DNA of 64,000 nt from an uncultured Lachnospiraceae bacterium (GTDB lineage Bacteria > Bacillota > Clostridia > Lachnospirales > Lachnospiraceae). The notes beneath the pieces are model-generated. The model worked only from the letters and a program-made list of their open reading frames with translations, did not search any database and had not been told where the DNA came from. Position numbers and translations under genes: made by a program. Positions 8,303 through 16,348 of the stretch are shown piece by piece. The stretch's first letter is position 1. Each line of letters starts with the position of its first letter. The stretch covers positions 49,523 through 113,522 of the forward strand of contig CACZJZ010000014.1 in NCBI GenBank assembly GCA_902781655.1, given 5' to 3'.

Positions 8303-10348
8303 ATGACAATCTATAATTTTATCGATATGCTGGGCGGACTTGCCCTGTTTCTTTATGGGATGCAAGTTCTGGGAGACGGGCTGAAATCCTCGGCGAGCGG
8401 CAGGATGGAGCAGATGCTTGAGAAACTGACCTCCAACAAATGGAAGGCTGCGCTGCTCGGTGCGGGTGTCACCGCCATCATTCAGTCCTCCGGCGCGACG
8501 GTCGTCATGGTCGTCGGCCTCGTCAACTCCGGCATCATGACGCTGGAGCAGTCGGTCGGCGTCACGATCGGTGCCAACGTCGGCACGACCATCACGGCAT
8601 GGCTGCTGTCGCTGACCATGGTATCCGGCGATAATATGGCCATTTCCCTGGTCAAACCGGATAATTTTGCACCGATCCTTGCCCTCGCCGGCGTGGCGAT
8701 GCTGATGCTCGCGAAGAAGGACAAAACCCGTCATGCCGCAACCATCCTGGTTGGATTTGCTGTGCTGATGATCGGGATGACCATGATGTCCGGCGCGTTC
8801 TCCGGGCTGGCGGACGATCCGTCCTTCACGAATCTGATGACTGCCTTCGCGGAGAAGCCCTTTCTGGGACTGCTGGTCGGTCTGGTTGTAACTGTGATTC
8901 TGCAGAGTTCCTCGGCCTCCATCGGTGTGCTGCAGTCGATGTCCATGTCCGGGTCGCTCACCTTCGGCGCAATGCTCCCTGCTCTGATGGGCGCGAATAT
9001 CGGCTCGGCCGTCACAGGTCTCATCGGCGCGATCGGCGCAAAGCGGAGCGCGCAGCGCGCAGCCTGGCTGCAGATGCTGTACTGCATCATCAAGGCCGTG
9101 CTCTTCATGGTGATCTTCTATGCGCTTGACGCGATCATTCGCTTCCCGTTCATGGGGAGAATCGAGGACCCGATCAGCATCGCGATCTTCCACACGGGAT
9201 TCAACGTGGTGGCGCTGCTTGCGCTTCTGCCCGGTTCGGATATGCTGCTCCGCATTGTGGAGCGGTTTCTCCCGGTTCTGCCTGAGGAAAAGAATGAGAT
9301 GCACCGCATCACGATTCTCGACGAGCACTTCCTCAGCACGCCGAGTTTTGCGCTGGAGCAGGCGAGAACGGCGACCAATGACATGGCGCAGAATGCGAAG
9401 GAGGCCCTGAACCTCTCCATGGATCTGATTTTCGGGTACAGCGAGGAGAAGGCGTCCGAGGTTGAGCGGATCGAGAAGATGGTGGACAATTACGAGGATC
9501 AGCTCGAGTCCTACCTGGTGAAGCTGGCCAAGAGCACCATGACGGCGAAGGACAGCCATACCCTCTCCATCCTGCTGCACTGCATCAATGATTTTGAACG
9601 TATCACGGATCACGCGCTGAATGTCAGCCAGGCGGCGGGACAGCTCCATGAAAAAGGTCTCACGTTCTCGCAGAAGGCGCAGGATGAAATGAGGATCTAC
9701 GGCGATGCGGTCCGTTCGATCATGAATATGACCGTACTGGCGTTTCAGAACGACGATCTGTCCCTGGCGAGGCAGGTGGAGCCGCTGGAGGAGGTCATCG
9801 ACGGGCTGGACATGGAGGAGAAGAAACGCCACGTGCGCCGTCTCCGCAAAGGAAAGTGCACGATCGAGGCTGGTTTTATCCTGTCGGATATTACAACGGA
9901 TTATGAGCGGATCGCGGACCACTGCTCCAACGTCGCCGTGGATCTGCTGCAGGTAAATGAGGACGGCTTCGATACGCATGAATATCTGGAGCGCGAGGAG
10001 ACCGCGAATTCTGATGAATTCCGGGCGATGGTCCGCAGCTTCGAGCAGAAATACTGCTTCCCGGGTCTGCGCAAGGACGACGAGATTCCCACGGTAGAGT
10101 CTGTCCGCGCCCAGAAGGGCGGAAAGAACGCAGGGATGGGCACAGCCGACCGGGCAGACAGGACAGTCAGGGAAGATAAAGCAGATAAAACAGGCAAGAC
10201 AGACAGAATAGACAAAACAGAGAAGAAGGCTGCGAAAAAGGCCAGAAAAGCCGCGAAGATCGCGGCGGCTTCGGCCGCGGCAGCCGCCGCGCAGCAGAAT
10301 CAGCAGGCTATTGCGGAGGCTTCGCTGAAGAAGCTGGAGGACAGCTGA
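8303..10348 (+). CDS. Na+/phosphate cotransporter (NptA/PNaS family) with PhoU-like domain
   Basis: Inner-membrane phosphate carrier, 681 residues. The start ATG 8303 gives MTIYNFIDMLGGLALFLYGM, the usual beginning of this family; the ribosome site is weak. The two inverted Na/Pi repeats carry QSSGAT (Q61) and QSSSAS (Q201). About eight membrane segments end near residue 330. Residues about 355-560 form a PhoU-like helical region with NDFERITDHALNV and DYERIADHCSNV. Residues about 605-681 form a low-complexity tail of Lys/Asp/Thr runs and then Ala/Gln runs, absent from typical members. The gene is followed 24 nt later by phoB, suggesting one transcription unit of transporter and regulators. 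Confidence 0.92.
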   Translation: MTIYNFIDMLGGLALFLYGMQVLGDGLKSSASGRMEQMLEKLTSNKWKAALLGAGVTAIIQSSGATVVMVVGLVNSGIMTLEQSVGVTIGANVGTTITAWLLSLTMVSGDNMAISLVKPDNFAPILALAGVAMLMLAKKDKTRHAATILVGFAVLMIGMTMMSGAFSGLADDPSFTNLMTAFAEKPFLGLLVGLVVTVILQSSSASIGVLQSMSMSGSLTFGAMLPALMGANIGSAVTGLIGAIGAKRSAQRAAWLQMLYCIIKAVLFMVIFYALDAIIRFPFMGRIEDPISIAIFHTGFNVVALLALLPGSDMLLRIVERFLPVLPEEKNEMHRITILDEHFLSTPSFALEQARTATNDMAQNAKEALNLSMDLIFGYSEEKASEVERIEKMVDNYEDQLESYLVKLAKSTMTAKDSHTLSILLHCINDFERITDHALNVSQAAGQLHEKGLTFSQKAQDEMRIYGDAVRSIMNMTVLAFQNDDLSLARQVEPLEEVIDGLDMEEKKRHVRRLRKGKCTIEAGFILSDITTDYERIADHCSNVAVDLLQVNEDGFDTHEYLEREETANSDEFRAMVRSFEQKYCFPGLRKDDEIPTVESVRAQKGGKNAGMGTADRADRTVREDKADKTGKTDRIDKTEKKAAKKARKAAKIAAASAAAAAAQQNQQAIAEASLKKLEDS

Positions 10349-10372
10349 CCGCGGCCGAAGGAGGCATTCAGA

Positions 10373-11194
10373 ATGTCACTCATCTATGTGCTGGAAGACG
10401 ATTCCAATATCCGGGAAATAGAGGAGTACGCGCTGAATGCCTCTTCGTATGAGGTGAAGGGGTTCGGGACAGCGGCTGCCTTCCGGGAGGGACTGAGGCA
10501 GCAGATGCCGGATCTGGTGCTGCTCGACATTATGCTGCCGGACGCCGACGGCAACGACGTGCTGGAGGAGATCCGCAGAAATCCGGAGACGGCAGGGCTG
10601 CCGGTCATCATGGTGACTGCCAAATCAACAGAGCTTGACAAGGTGCGCGGCCTCGACCTGGGTGCCGATGATTATCTGACGAAGCCGTTCGGCGTGCTGG
10701 AGCTCATATCCCGGGTCAAGGCAAGGCTTCGGAGATCAGAGGCGGCCGGACAGACACCGGCGGTATCGCCAATGACGGACGGCATGCCGGGCAACATCTC
10801 TGCGGTTATGGCCGCCTCCGGCGGGAAGTCTTCCGAACCGGAATCGGAGGAGAAGGAACAGGAAGAGAAGAAGCATCTCGAGGCCGGCGCCATTGTGCTC
10901 GACGACAGCCGGTATGAGGTGACGGCGGATGGCAGGCCGGTGCATCTCACGTACAAGGAGTACTCGCTGCTGCGGCTTCTTCTCGAACGGAAAGATACCG
11001 CGGTTACCCGCGATGAAATCCTTGAGATCGTATGGAACACGGATTTTGCAGGGGAGTCCAGAACGCTCGATATGCATATCCGTTCGCTTCGGAGAAAGCT
11101 CGGACCGGAGGGCAACCGTATCCGCACGCTGCGGAATATCGGATATATGCTGGACAGTTCCCGGAAACAGGACGGAGGGGAGGCAGCGGGATGA
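10373..11194 (+). CDS. phoB: PhoB/PhoP-type OmpR-family response regulator
   Basis: Transcription factor of the phosphate-starvation response. ATG 10373 follows GGAGG. Receiver domain at residues 1-120: acidic pair EDD, phosphoacceptor in LVLLDIMLPDADG, conserved Thr/Lys in VTAKSTELDKVRGLDLGADDYLTKPF. The winged-helix DNA-binding domain is at about 175-265 (LTYKEYSLLRLLLE, LDMHIRSLRRKLG, RTLRNIGYML). The linker is unusually long, about 45 extra residues with an acidic/lysine run (EPESEEKEQEEKKH), making 273 residues against about 230 normally. Its stop overlaps the kinase start (ATGA), so the pair is translationally coupled. It presumably binds the 11-bp repeats before the phosphatase gene and pstS. 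Confidence 0.92.
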   Translation: MSLIYVLEDDSNIREIEEYALNASSYEVKGFGTAAAFREGLRQQMPDLVLLDIMLPDADGNDVLEEIRRNPETAGLPVIMVTAKSTELDKVRGLDLGADDYLTKPFGVLELISRVKARLRRSEAAGQTPAVSPMTDGMPGNISAVMAASGGKSSEPESEEKEQEEKKHLEAGAIVLDDSRYEVTADGRPVHLTYKEYSLLRLLLERKDTAVTRDEILEIVWNTDFAGESRTLDMHIRSLRRKLGPEGNRIRTLRNIGYMLDSSRKQDGGEAAG

Positions 11195-12546
11195 AGAAAA
11201 AACTGAACCGGTATCTGGTGACAGTTTCAGTGCTGGCGATCGCACTCACACTGGTGTTCACGTCCCTCATTTTCTGGAAGGAAATGCAGACGGAGGCGAT
11301 GGACCAGGTAAAATCAACGGTCAGTCTGATCGCCAGCTATGACAACGGAGAAAGCCCGGATGCGGTGGCCAATCTGGAGTCCTACATCGCCGCGTGGGTA
11401 CAGCCGGAGAATCCCACCCGTATCACCCGGATCGCGGCAGACGGAACCGTTCTCTTCGACAACGAGGCGGAGGCGGGTTCGATGGTGAATCATCTGAACC
11501 GGCCGGAGGTCCAGGAGGCGCTCCGGAACGGAACAGGAGAGGACACACGCGCCTCAGAGACCATGGCGGGCAGCGTGACGTGCTACTACGCGAAGCGGCT
11601 CTCCGACGGGTCGGTGCTCCGCGGCGCCTATACGATCCGCGGAATCCGGAACATTTTTGTCCGGGTGCTGCCCTATATCGCCGTGATTGCTGCGATGGTC
11701 ATCGCGCTTGCCGTGCTGGTGTCCTGGTATCTCACCGTCAAGTTCCTGCAGCCGATCCGGGACATGGCGGAGAAGCCACTGGCGATCCGGGCACCGGATA
11801 CCTATGAGGAGTTGCAACCGCTGCTGGATACCATCAAGAGCCAGCAGAAGGATGTCATCATGGCGGCGACGCAGCGCCAGGAATTCACCGCGAATGTTTC
11901 GCATGAGCTCAAGACGCCCCTTGCTGCGATCTCCGGATATGCGGAGCTGATTGAAACCGGCATTGCCTCGAAGGAGGATACGATCCGTTTCGGAACGGAA
12001 ATTCATCAGAACGCGGAGCGCCTTCTCAAGCTTATCAACGATATCATCCGCCTCTCGGAGCTGGATCTCAGCGCTGGCGCGCAGGAGAAGGCAGAACCGC
12101 TCGACCTCTATGCCGTTGCGGAACGCTGCATGGAGGAGCTGCAGGTCGAGGCAGACAAGTATGGCGTCAGCATTTCCCTCACAGGCCGCAAGTCTGTTCT
12201 CCGTGCCGACCGGCAGGAGATGGAGGAGCTGATCAATAATCTCGCGGACAACGCGATCCGGTACAACAAGCCGCACGGGAGTGTCAAGCTCACCGTGGAG
12301 CATGACGGGGAGAAAGCCTGGCTCAGAGTTGCGGATACCGGCATTGGCATCCCGAAGGAACATCAGAAGCGGATTTTCGAGCGCTTCTACCGCGTCGACA
12401 AGTCGAGAAGCCGCGCGACGGGCGGAACCGGCCTCGGCCTTGCCATCGTCAAGCATATCGTGCAGGGAATGCAGGGCGAGATTCAGTTGGAGTCCGAACC
12501 CGGAGAGGGCACGACAGTCACGGTTCTCCTGCCGTACCGGAACTGA
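11191..12546 (+). CDS. phoR: PhoR-type membrane sensor histidine kinase
   Basis: Start ATG 11191 lies after GGAGGGGAGG and overlaps the regulator stop. The 451-residue protein has a first membrane segment (VSVLAIALTLVFTSLIFW), an extracytoplasmic domain of about 130 residues and a second segment (VLPYIAVIAAMVIALAVLVSWYL cut at the membrane edge). A short linker leads to the dimerisation/phosphoacceptor helix NVSHELKTPL with His238. The ATPase domain shows N box NNLADNAIRY, G1 ADTGIGIP, F box FERFYRVD and G2 GGTGLGLAIVKHI. Together with the adjacent PhoB-like regulator and pst genes this fits PhoR. Signal input probably comes through PhoU/Pst, as in known systems. Confidence 0.92.
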   Translation: MKKKLNRYLVTVSVLAIALTLVFTSLIFWKEMQTEAMDQVKSTVSLIASYDNGESPDAVANLESYIAAWVQPENPTRITRIAADGTVLFDNEAEAGSMVNHLNRPEVQEALRNGTGEDTRASETMAGSVTCYYAKRLSDGSVLRGAYTIRGIRNIFVRVLPYIAVIAAMVIALAVLVSWYLTVKFLQPIRDMAEKPLAIRAPDTYEELQPLLDTIKSQQKDVIMAATQRQEFTANVSHELKTPLAAISGYAELIETGIASKEDTIRFGTEIHQNAERLLKLINDIIRLSELDLSAGAQEKAEPLDLYAVAERCMEELQVEADKYGVSISLTGRKSVLRADRQEMEELINNLADNAIRYNKPHGSVKLTVEHDGEKAWLRVADTGIGIPKEHQKRIFERFYRVDKSRSRATGGTGLGLAIVKHIVQGMQGEIQLESEPGEGTTVTVLLPYRN

Positions 12547-12599
12547 GGAAGTTTGCTGGAAGCGGGCTGGATGGAAACTGCGCGTAGCCGTGCACTGTC

Positions 12600-12628
12600 T
12601 TGACATCTCTTCCTGCTTCTGCTAGAAC
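12600..12628 (+). promoter_or_regulatory. Consensus-like promoter for pncB
   Basis: Perfect -35 TTGACA (12600-12605), 17-bp spacer, -10 TAGAAC (12623-12628). It lies in the gap between phoR and pncB, marking the end of the phosphate block. Confidence 0.7.
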
Positions 12629-12640
12629 GTTACCGATGTG

Positions 12641-12677
12641 ACCCGGGCGCCGTGTGCGAACAGCACGGTGTCCGGGT
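12641..12677 (+). other. Stem-loop in the pncB leader
   Basis: ACCCGG (12641-12646) pairs with CCGGGT (12672-12677), and CCGTG (12650-12654) with CACGG (12664-12668), an interrupted 11-bp stem just after the promoter. No named riboswitch is recognised. It may be a phoR terminator remnant or a leader control element. Confidence 0.4.
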
Positions 12678-12715
12678 ATGTTCGTAGTATAAAGGAATGC
12701 CGGGAAGAGGACTGT

Positions 12716-14176
12716 ATGGACAGACAAAATCTGACACTGTTGACTGACCTGTATGAGCTCACCATGATGCAGGGCTATTTCAAGCACAATGAAGAGAACC
12801 GCACAGTGATTTTCGATGCCTTCTACCGCAACAATCCCTGCGGCGGAGGATATGCCGTCATGTGCGGTGTCGAGCAGCTGATCAACTACATCAGGGAGCT
12901 TCATTTTGCACCGCAGGATATCGCCTATCTGCGCGGACTCGGGATTTTTGACGAGGACTTCCTCGATTATCTCGCCCGTTTCCAGTTCACGGGCAGCATC
13001 TGGGCGATCCCGGAGGGAACCGTGATCTTCCCCCGCGAGCCGCTCGTCAAAGTGGTGGCGCCGATCATGCAGGCGCAGCTCGTGGAGACGGCCATTCTCA
13101 ATATCATAAACCACCAGAGCCTGATCGCTACCAAGGCGGCTCGTATTGTCTACGCGGCGCGCGGCGGCGGCATCATGGAATTCGGACTCCGCCGTGCCCA
13201 GGGACCGGACGCCGGCACATACGGCGCGCGGGCGGCGGTCATCGCGGGCTGCGTCGGGACCTCCAACGTGCTGTGCGGCGAACTTTTCCATGTGCCGGTG
13301 ATGGGAACCCACGCACACTCCTGGATCATGAGTTTTGACGATGAGCTGGAGGCATTCAAGGCGTATGCGGATCTGTTTCCGAACGCCTGCACACTGCTGG
13401 TGGACACCTATGACACGCTCAAGAGCGGCGTGCCGAATGCCATCCGCACCTTCGACTATATGAAGGAAAAGGGCCTGCCGCTCAACCACATCGGCATCCG
13501 TCTGGATTCCGGAGACCTCGCCTACCTCACGAAACGCGCGCGCGTCATGCTGGACGAGGCCGGCTATCCGCAGGCCAAAATCTGTGCCTCCAACGATCTC
13601 GACGAGTATCTGATCGACTCTCTGCTCAGCCAGGGCGCGCCGATCGATTCCTGGGGCGTCGGCACGAATCTGATCACGTCCAAGGACAATCCGGCCTTCG
13701 GCGGTGTCTACAAGATGGCGGCTGTCCAGCGTCCGGATGGTACTTTCGAACCCAAGATCAAGGTGTCGGAGAACTCCGAGAAGGTCACCAATCCGGGGAA
13801 CAAGAAGATTTACCGCATTTATGACAAGGAGCACCATAAGGTTCAGGCGGATCTCATCTGCCTGGAGGACGAGACCTTCACGGAGGATCAGGATCTCATT
13901 CTCTTTGACCCGCAGGAGCCATGGAAGAAGACAAAATACCGCAGGGGCGAATATGAGCTCCGCGAGCTGATGGTGCAGCTGTTTGACGGCGGAAAATGCG
14001 TCTATGAGAGCGCGCCGACCATGCAGATTCGCGATTACTGCCTGGCGGAGCAGGACACACTCTGGGAGGAGTCGAGACGTCTTGTCAATCCTCACCAGAT
14101 GTATGTCGATCTCTCCAGGAAACTGTATGACACAAAGCTTCGCCTGTTGGACGAGGTGGCAGACAGGAATCTGTAA
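12716..14176 (+). CDS. pncB: Nicotinate phosphoribosyltransferase
   Basis: Converts nicotinate and PRPP to nicotinate mononucleotide in NAD salvage (Preiss-Handler pathway), cytosolic. ATG 12716 follows GAAGAGG. The 486-residue protein begins with the family signature LTDLYELTMMQGYF. It also has EFGLRRAQGPDAG near residue 158, where the reaction histidine region follows (MGTHAHSW), and IRLDSGDLAYLTKRAR and NDLDEYLI further on. Length matches the long Gram-positive PncB form. It has its own strong promoter and is followed closely by a metal exporter gene with no obvious functional link. Confidence 0.95.
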   Translation: MDRQNLTLLTDLYELTMMQGYFKHNEENRTVIFDAFYRNNPCGGGYAVMCGVEQLINYIRELHFAPQDIAYLRGLGIFDEDFLDYLARFQFTGSIWAIPEGTVIFPREPLVKVVAPIMQAQLVETAILNIINHQSLIATKAARIVYAARGGGIMEFGLRRAQGPDAGTYGARAAVIAGCVGTSNVLCGELFHVPVMGTHAHSWIMSFDDELEAFKAYADLFPNACTLLVDTYDTLKSGVPNAIRTFDYMKEKGLPLNHIGIRLDSGDLAYLTKRARVMLDEAGYPQAKICASNDLDEYLIDSLLSQGAPIDSWGVGTNLITSKDNPAFGGVYKMAAVQRPDGTFEPKIKVSENSEKVTNPGNKKIYRIYDKEHHKVQADLICLEDETFTEDQDLILFDPQEPWKKTKYRRGEYELRELMVQLFDGGKCVYESAPTMQIRDYCLAEQDTLWEESRRLVNPHQMYVDLSRKLYDTKLRLLDEVADRNL

Positions 14177-14193
14177 AGAAGGAAATGGAGAAT

Positions 14194-15339
14194 ATGGATC
14201 AGGAGAAAAAAGGGCTGTCCAGGGAAAAGGTTATCATCCGCACCAGTGTGATCGGGATAGTCGCCAATGTCTTTCTGGCAGCCTTCAAGGCGGCGGTCGG
14301 CATTGCGGCAAATTCGATCGCGGTGACACTGGATGCGGTCAATAATCTGAGCGACGCGATGTCGTCGGTCATCACCATCATCGGAACGAAGCTCTCGGGC
14401 AAGGCGCCGGACCGCAAGCATCCGCTCGGATACGGGCGGACGGAGTATCTGTCTTCCATGATCGTCTCCGCGATCGTACTGTACGCCGGCATCACCTCGC
14501 TCACGGAGTCGGTGAAAAAAATCGTGCACCCGGAACCGGCTGATTATTCTGCGGTCGCGCTGACTATTCTGGCATCGGCAGTCGCCGTCAAGCTTGTGCT
14601 CGGACGGTATGTGACCGGCGTCGGGAAAAGGGTGAACAGCGGGTCCCTTGTCGCGTCCGGCTCGGATGCCGGGTTCGACGCGATTTTGTCTCTGTCCGTG
14701 CTCGCCTCGGCTGTTCTGTACCTGACGACGGACATCTCGGTGGAGGCGTGGGTCGGTGTCGTCATCGCAATGATCATCATCAAATCCGGCATCGGCATGA
14801 TGCGGGAGACGGTCAGCCAGATTCTCGGCGAGCGCCCGGACTGCGCGATGGTGAATGCCATCAAAGCGGACATCCGCGCGGAGGAAGGCGTCCACGGCGC
14901 CTACGACCTTGTGCTGCACGACTACGGCCCGGACCGGAAGGTCGGGTCGGTGCATATCGAGGTCCCGGACACGATGACCGCGGATGAAATCGATGCGCTG
15001 GAGCGCCGCATTCAGCACGATATCTTCGTGAAGCACGGCGTCATCCTCACCGGGATCGGCATCTATTCCATGAACACGAAGAACGATGCCGCTGCCAGAA
15101 TCCGCGATGATGTGCGCAGAACCGTGATGGCACACGACTATGCACTGCAGTTCCACGGCTTCTATGTCAATATGGAAGAGAAGCAGATGAGCTTTGACAC
15201 CGTGCTGAGCTTCGACGTGAGTCCGGAGGATGCCGTCCGCGAGCTGACCGGCGAAATTCTGGCAAAATATCCGGAATATTCGCTGCAGATCACGCCGGAC
15301 GTCGATCTGAGCGGGACCTATGATGAGAAAAAGGGCTGA
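14194..15339 (+). CDS. Cation diffusion facilitator (CDF) family metal exporter
   Basis: Proton-coupled divalent metal efflux in the cytoplasmic membrane. I prefer ATG 14194 (MDQEKK), about 10 nt after AGAAGGA; ATG 14185 is nearly on top of that site. The N-terminal half has six membrane segments with the CDF signature ANSIAVTLDAVNNLSDAMSS (metal-site Asp residues) and the HP-G region DRKHPLGYGRTEYLSSM. The C-terminal cytosolic domain contains HDYGPDRKVGSVHIEVP. An extra C-terminal stretch of about 80 residues (from MNTKNDAAARI) is longer than in small CDF proteins. Metal specificity (Mn, Zn or Fe) cannot be decided. Its last 22 bases overlap the convergent LysR gene. Confidence 0.9.
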   Translation: MDQEKKGLSREKVIIRTSVIGIVANVFLAAFKAAVGIAANSIAVTLDAVNNLSDAMSSVITIIGTKLSGKAPDRKHPLGYGRTEYLSSMIVSAIVLYAGITSLTESVKKIVHPEPADYSAVALTILASAVAVKLVLGRYVTGVGKRVNSGSLVASGSDAGFDAILSLSVLASAVLYLTTDISVEAWVGVVIAMIIIKSGIGMMRETVSQILGERPDCAMVNAIKADIRAEEGVHGAYDLVLHDYGPDRKVGSVHIEVPDTMTADEIDALERRIQHDIFVKHGVILTGIGIYSMNTKNDAAARIRDDVRRTVMAHDYALQFHGFYVNMEEKQMSFDTVLSFDVSPEDAVRELTGEILAKYPEYSLQITPDVDLSGTYDEKKG

Positions 15340-16190
15340 AGAAAGCTGAGCATCAGGCTCACCGGCGTCGGCTGGTACCCGCCCTTTCGATACAGAATCA
15401 CGATTTCCGACTCCGCGAGGGGGCCGGAAATTTTTTTTGTCACCAGGCCCTGTGTGTCCGCGGAGGCGGGCACGATGGCGACGCCGAGGCCTGCCTGTGC
15501 GAGAGAGACGGCGGTCCGGGCGTCGTCGCAGAGGCAGAAATAATCGGGGGAAATGCCCTCGCGCCGGAAGAACTGGTCGAGGAGGTCTTTCCAGCGGCGG
15601 TAACAGATGAGAGGCAGTCCGGCGAGAGCGGCGGGAGAGATCGCGCCGGATCTTTCTGATACGCCGAAGAACGATGCGGCGCCGGCGGCGAGGATCGGCT
15701 CGGAGGTGAGCGGCCGGCTCATCAGGTGCGCGGATGGCCGGAACGGCGTGCGGACGAAGGCCAGATCGATCAGATTGTCAGAGAGCAGCTCGATCAGATG
15801 GTAGGTGTTGCTCTCCGTGATTTCGTAATGGATTCCGGGATGCAGGCCGGAGAAGGGCGAAAGCCACCGCGCCACTGCCACATCCACGGCTGAGGAGACG
15901 ACGCCCAGCCGGAGAGTGCCGGTATTGCCCTGCGCGCGGTCCTGGAGTTCCCGCCCGGTATTCTCCGCAAGGCTCAGAATCGCCTGGGCCCGCTCATAGA
16001 GCAGGCGGCCCGCGTCGGTGAGTTCGACCTTGCGGGCGCCGCGCAGAAAGAGCGGCGTGCCGATCTCCTCCTCGAGCTGCTTCATCTTGAGACTGAGCGG
16101 AGGCTGGGTTATCGAGAGCCTGCGCGCGGCTGCAGAGATGGTACCCTCGTCGGCGACGGCACAGAACTCCCGGAGCTGCTGCAATTCCAT
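15318..16190 (-). CDS. LysR family transcriptional regulator
   Basis: Divergent to the ABC exporter operon, so the likely regulator of it. The start ATG at 16190 is 7 nt after AAAGGA on the minus strand; a TTG at 16196 is too close. The 290-residue protein has the LysR winged helix (QQLREFCAVADEGTISAAARRL, then LKMKQLEEEIGTPLFLR) at residues 1-60. A periplasmic-binding-like effector domain follows from about residue 90 (GTLRLGVVSSAVD). The inducer is unknown. The stop codon lies inside the 3' end of the CDF gene, an antisense overlap of 22 bp. Confidence 0.92.
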   Translation of the reverse strand: MELQQLREFCAVADEGTISAAARRLSITQPPLSLKMKQLEEEIGTPLFLRGARKVELTDAGRLLYERAQAILSLAENTGRELQDRAQGNTGTLRLGVVSSAVDVAVARWLSPFSGLHPGIHYEITESNTYHLIELLSDNLIDLAFVRTPFRPSAHLMSRPLTSEPILAAGAASFFGVSERSGAISPAALAGLPLICYRRWKDLLDQFFRREGISPDYFCLCDDARTAVSLAQAGLGVAIVPASADTQGLVTKKISGPLAESEIVILYRKGGYQPTPVSLMLSFLQPFFSS

Positions 16191-16260
16191 GGACAATCCT
16201 TTCTATGAATGCTTCTGATTTTGTGTGGCTTCGAAAACCATATAGTTTTTAAATATATCG

Positions 16261-16273
16261 CATATAAAATATG
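16261..16273. promoter_or_regulatory. AT-rich dyad, candidate LysR operator
   Basis: CATAT-AAA-ATATG is a perfect 5-bp-arm dyad in the 158-bp AT-rich gap between the LysR gene and the ABC exporter genes. LysR proteins are known to bind interrupted dyads of T-N11-A type in such divergent regions. The assignment is by position only. Confidence 0.35.
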
Positions 16274-16348
16274 TAATTTTACTATATCACATCCGGTGGT
16301 ACTCTGTGGTAGGCAAATCTGGAACCGGAAGAGGGAGAAAGGAACCGC

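Noticed and set aside
8180-9979. 599-codon minus-strand frame opposite the Na+/phosphate cotransporter
   Set aside because: His/Arg/Asp-rich shadow of GC-rich coding DNA, no family pattern.
12641-12677. NAD-type riboswitch in the pncB leader
   Set aside because: Only a simple interrupted hairpin is visible; none of the conserved core of known NAD+ riboswitch classes can be recognised.
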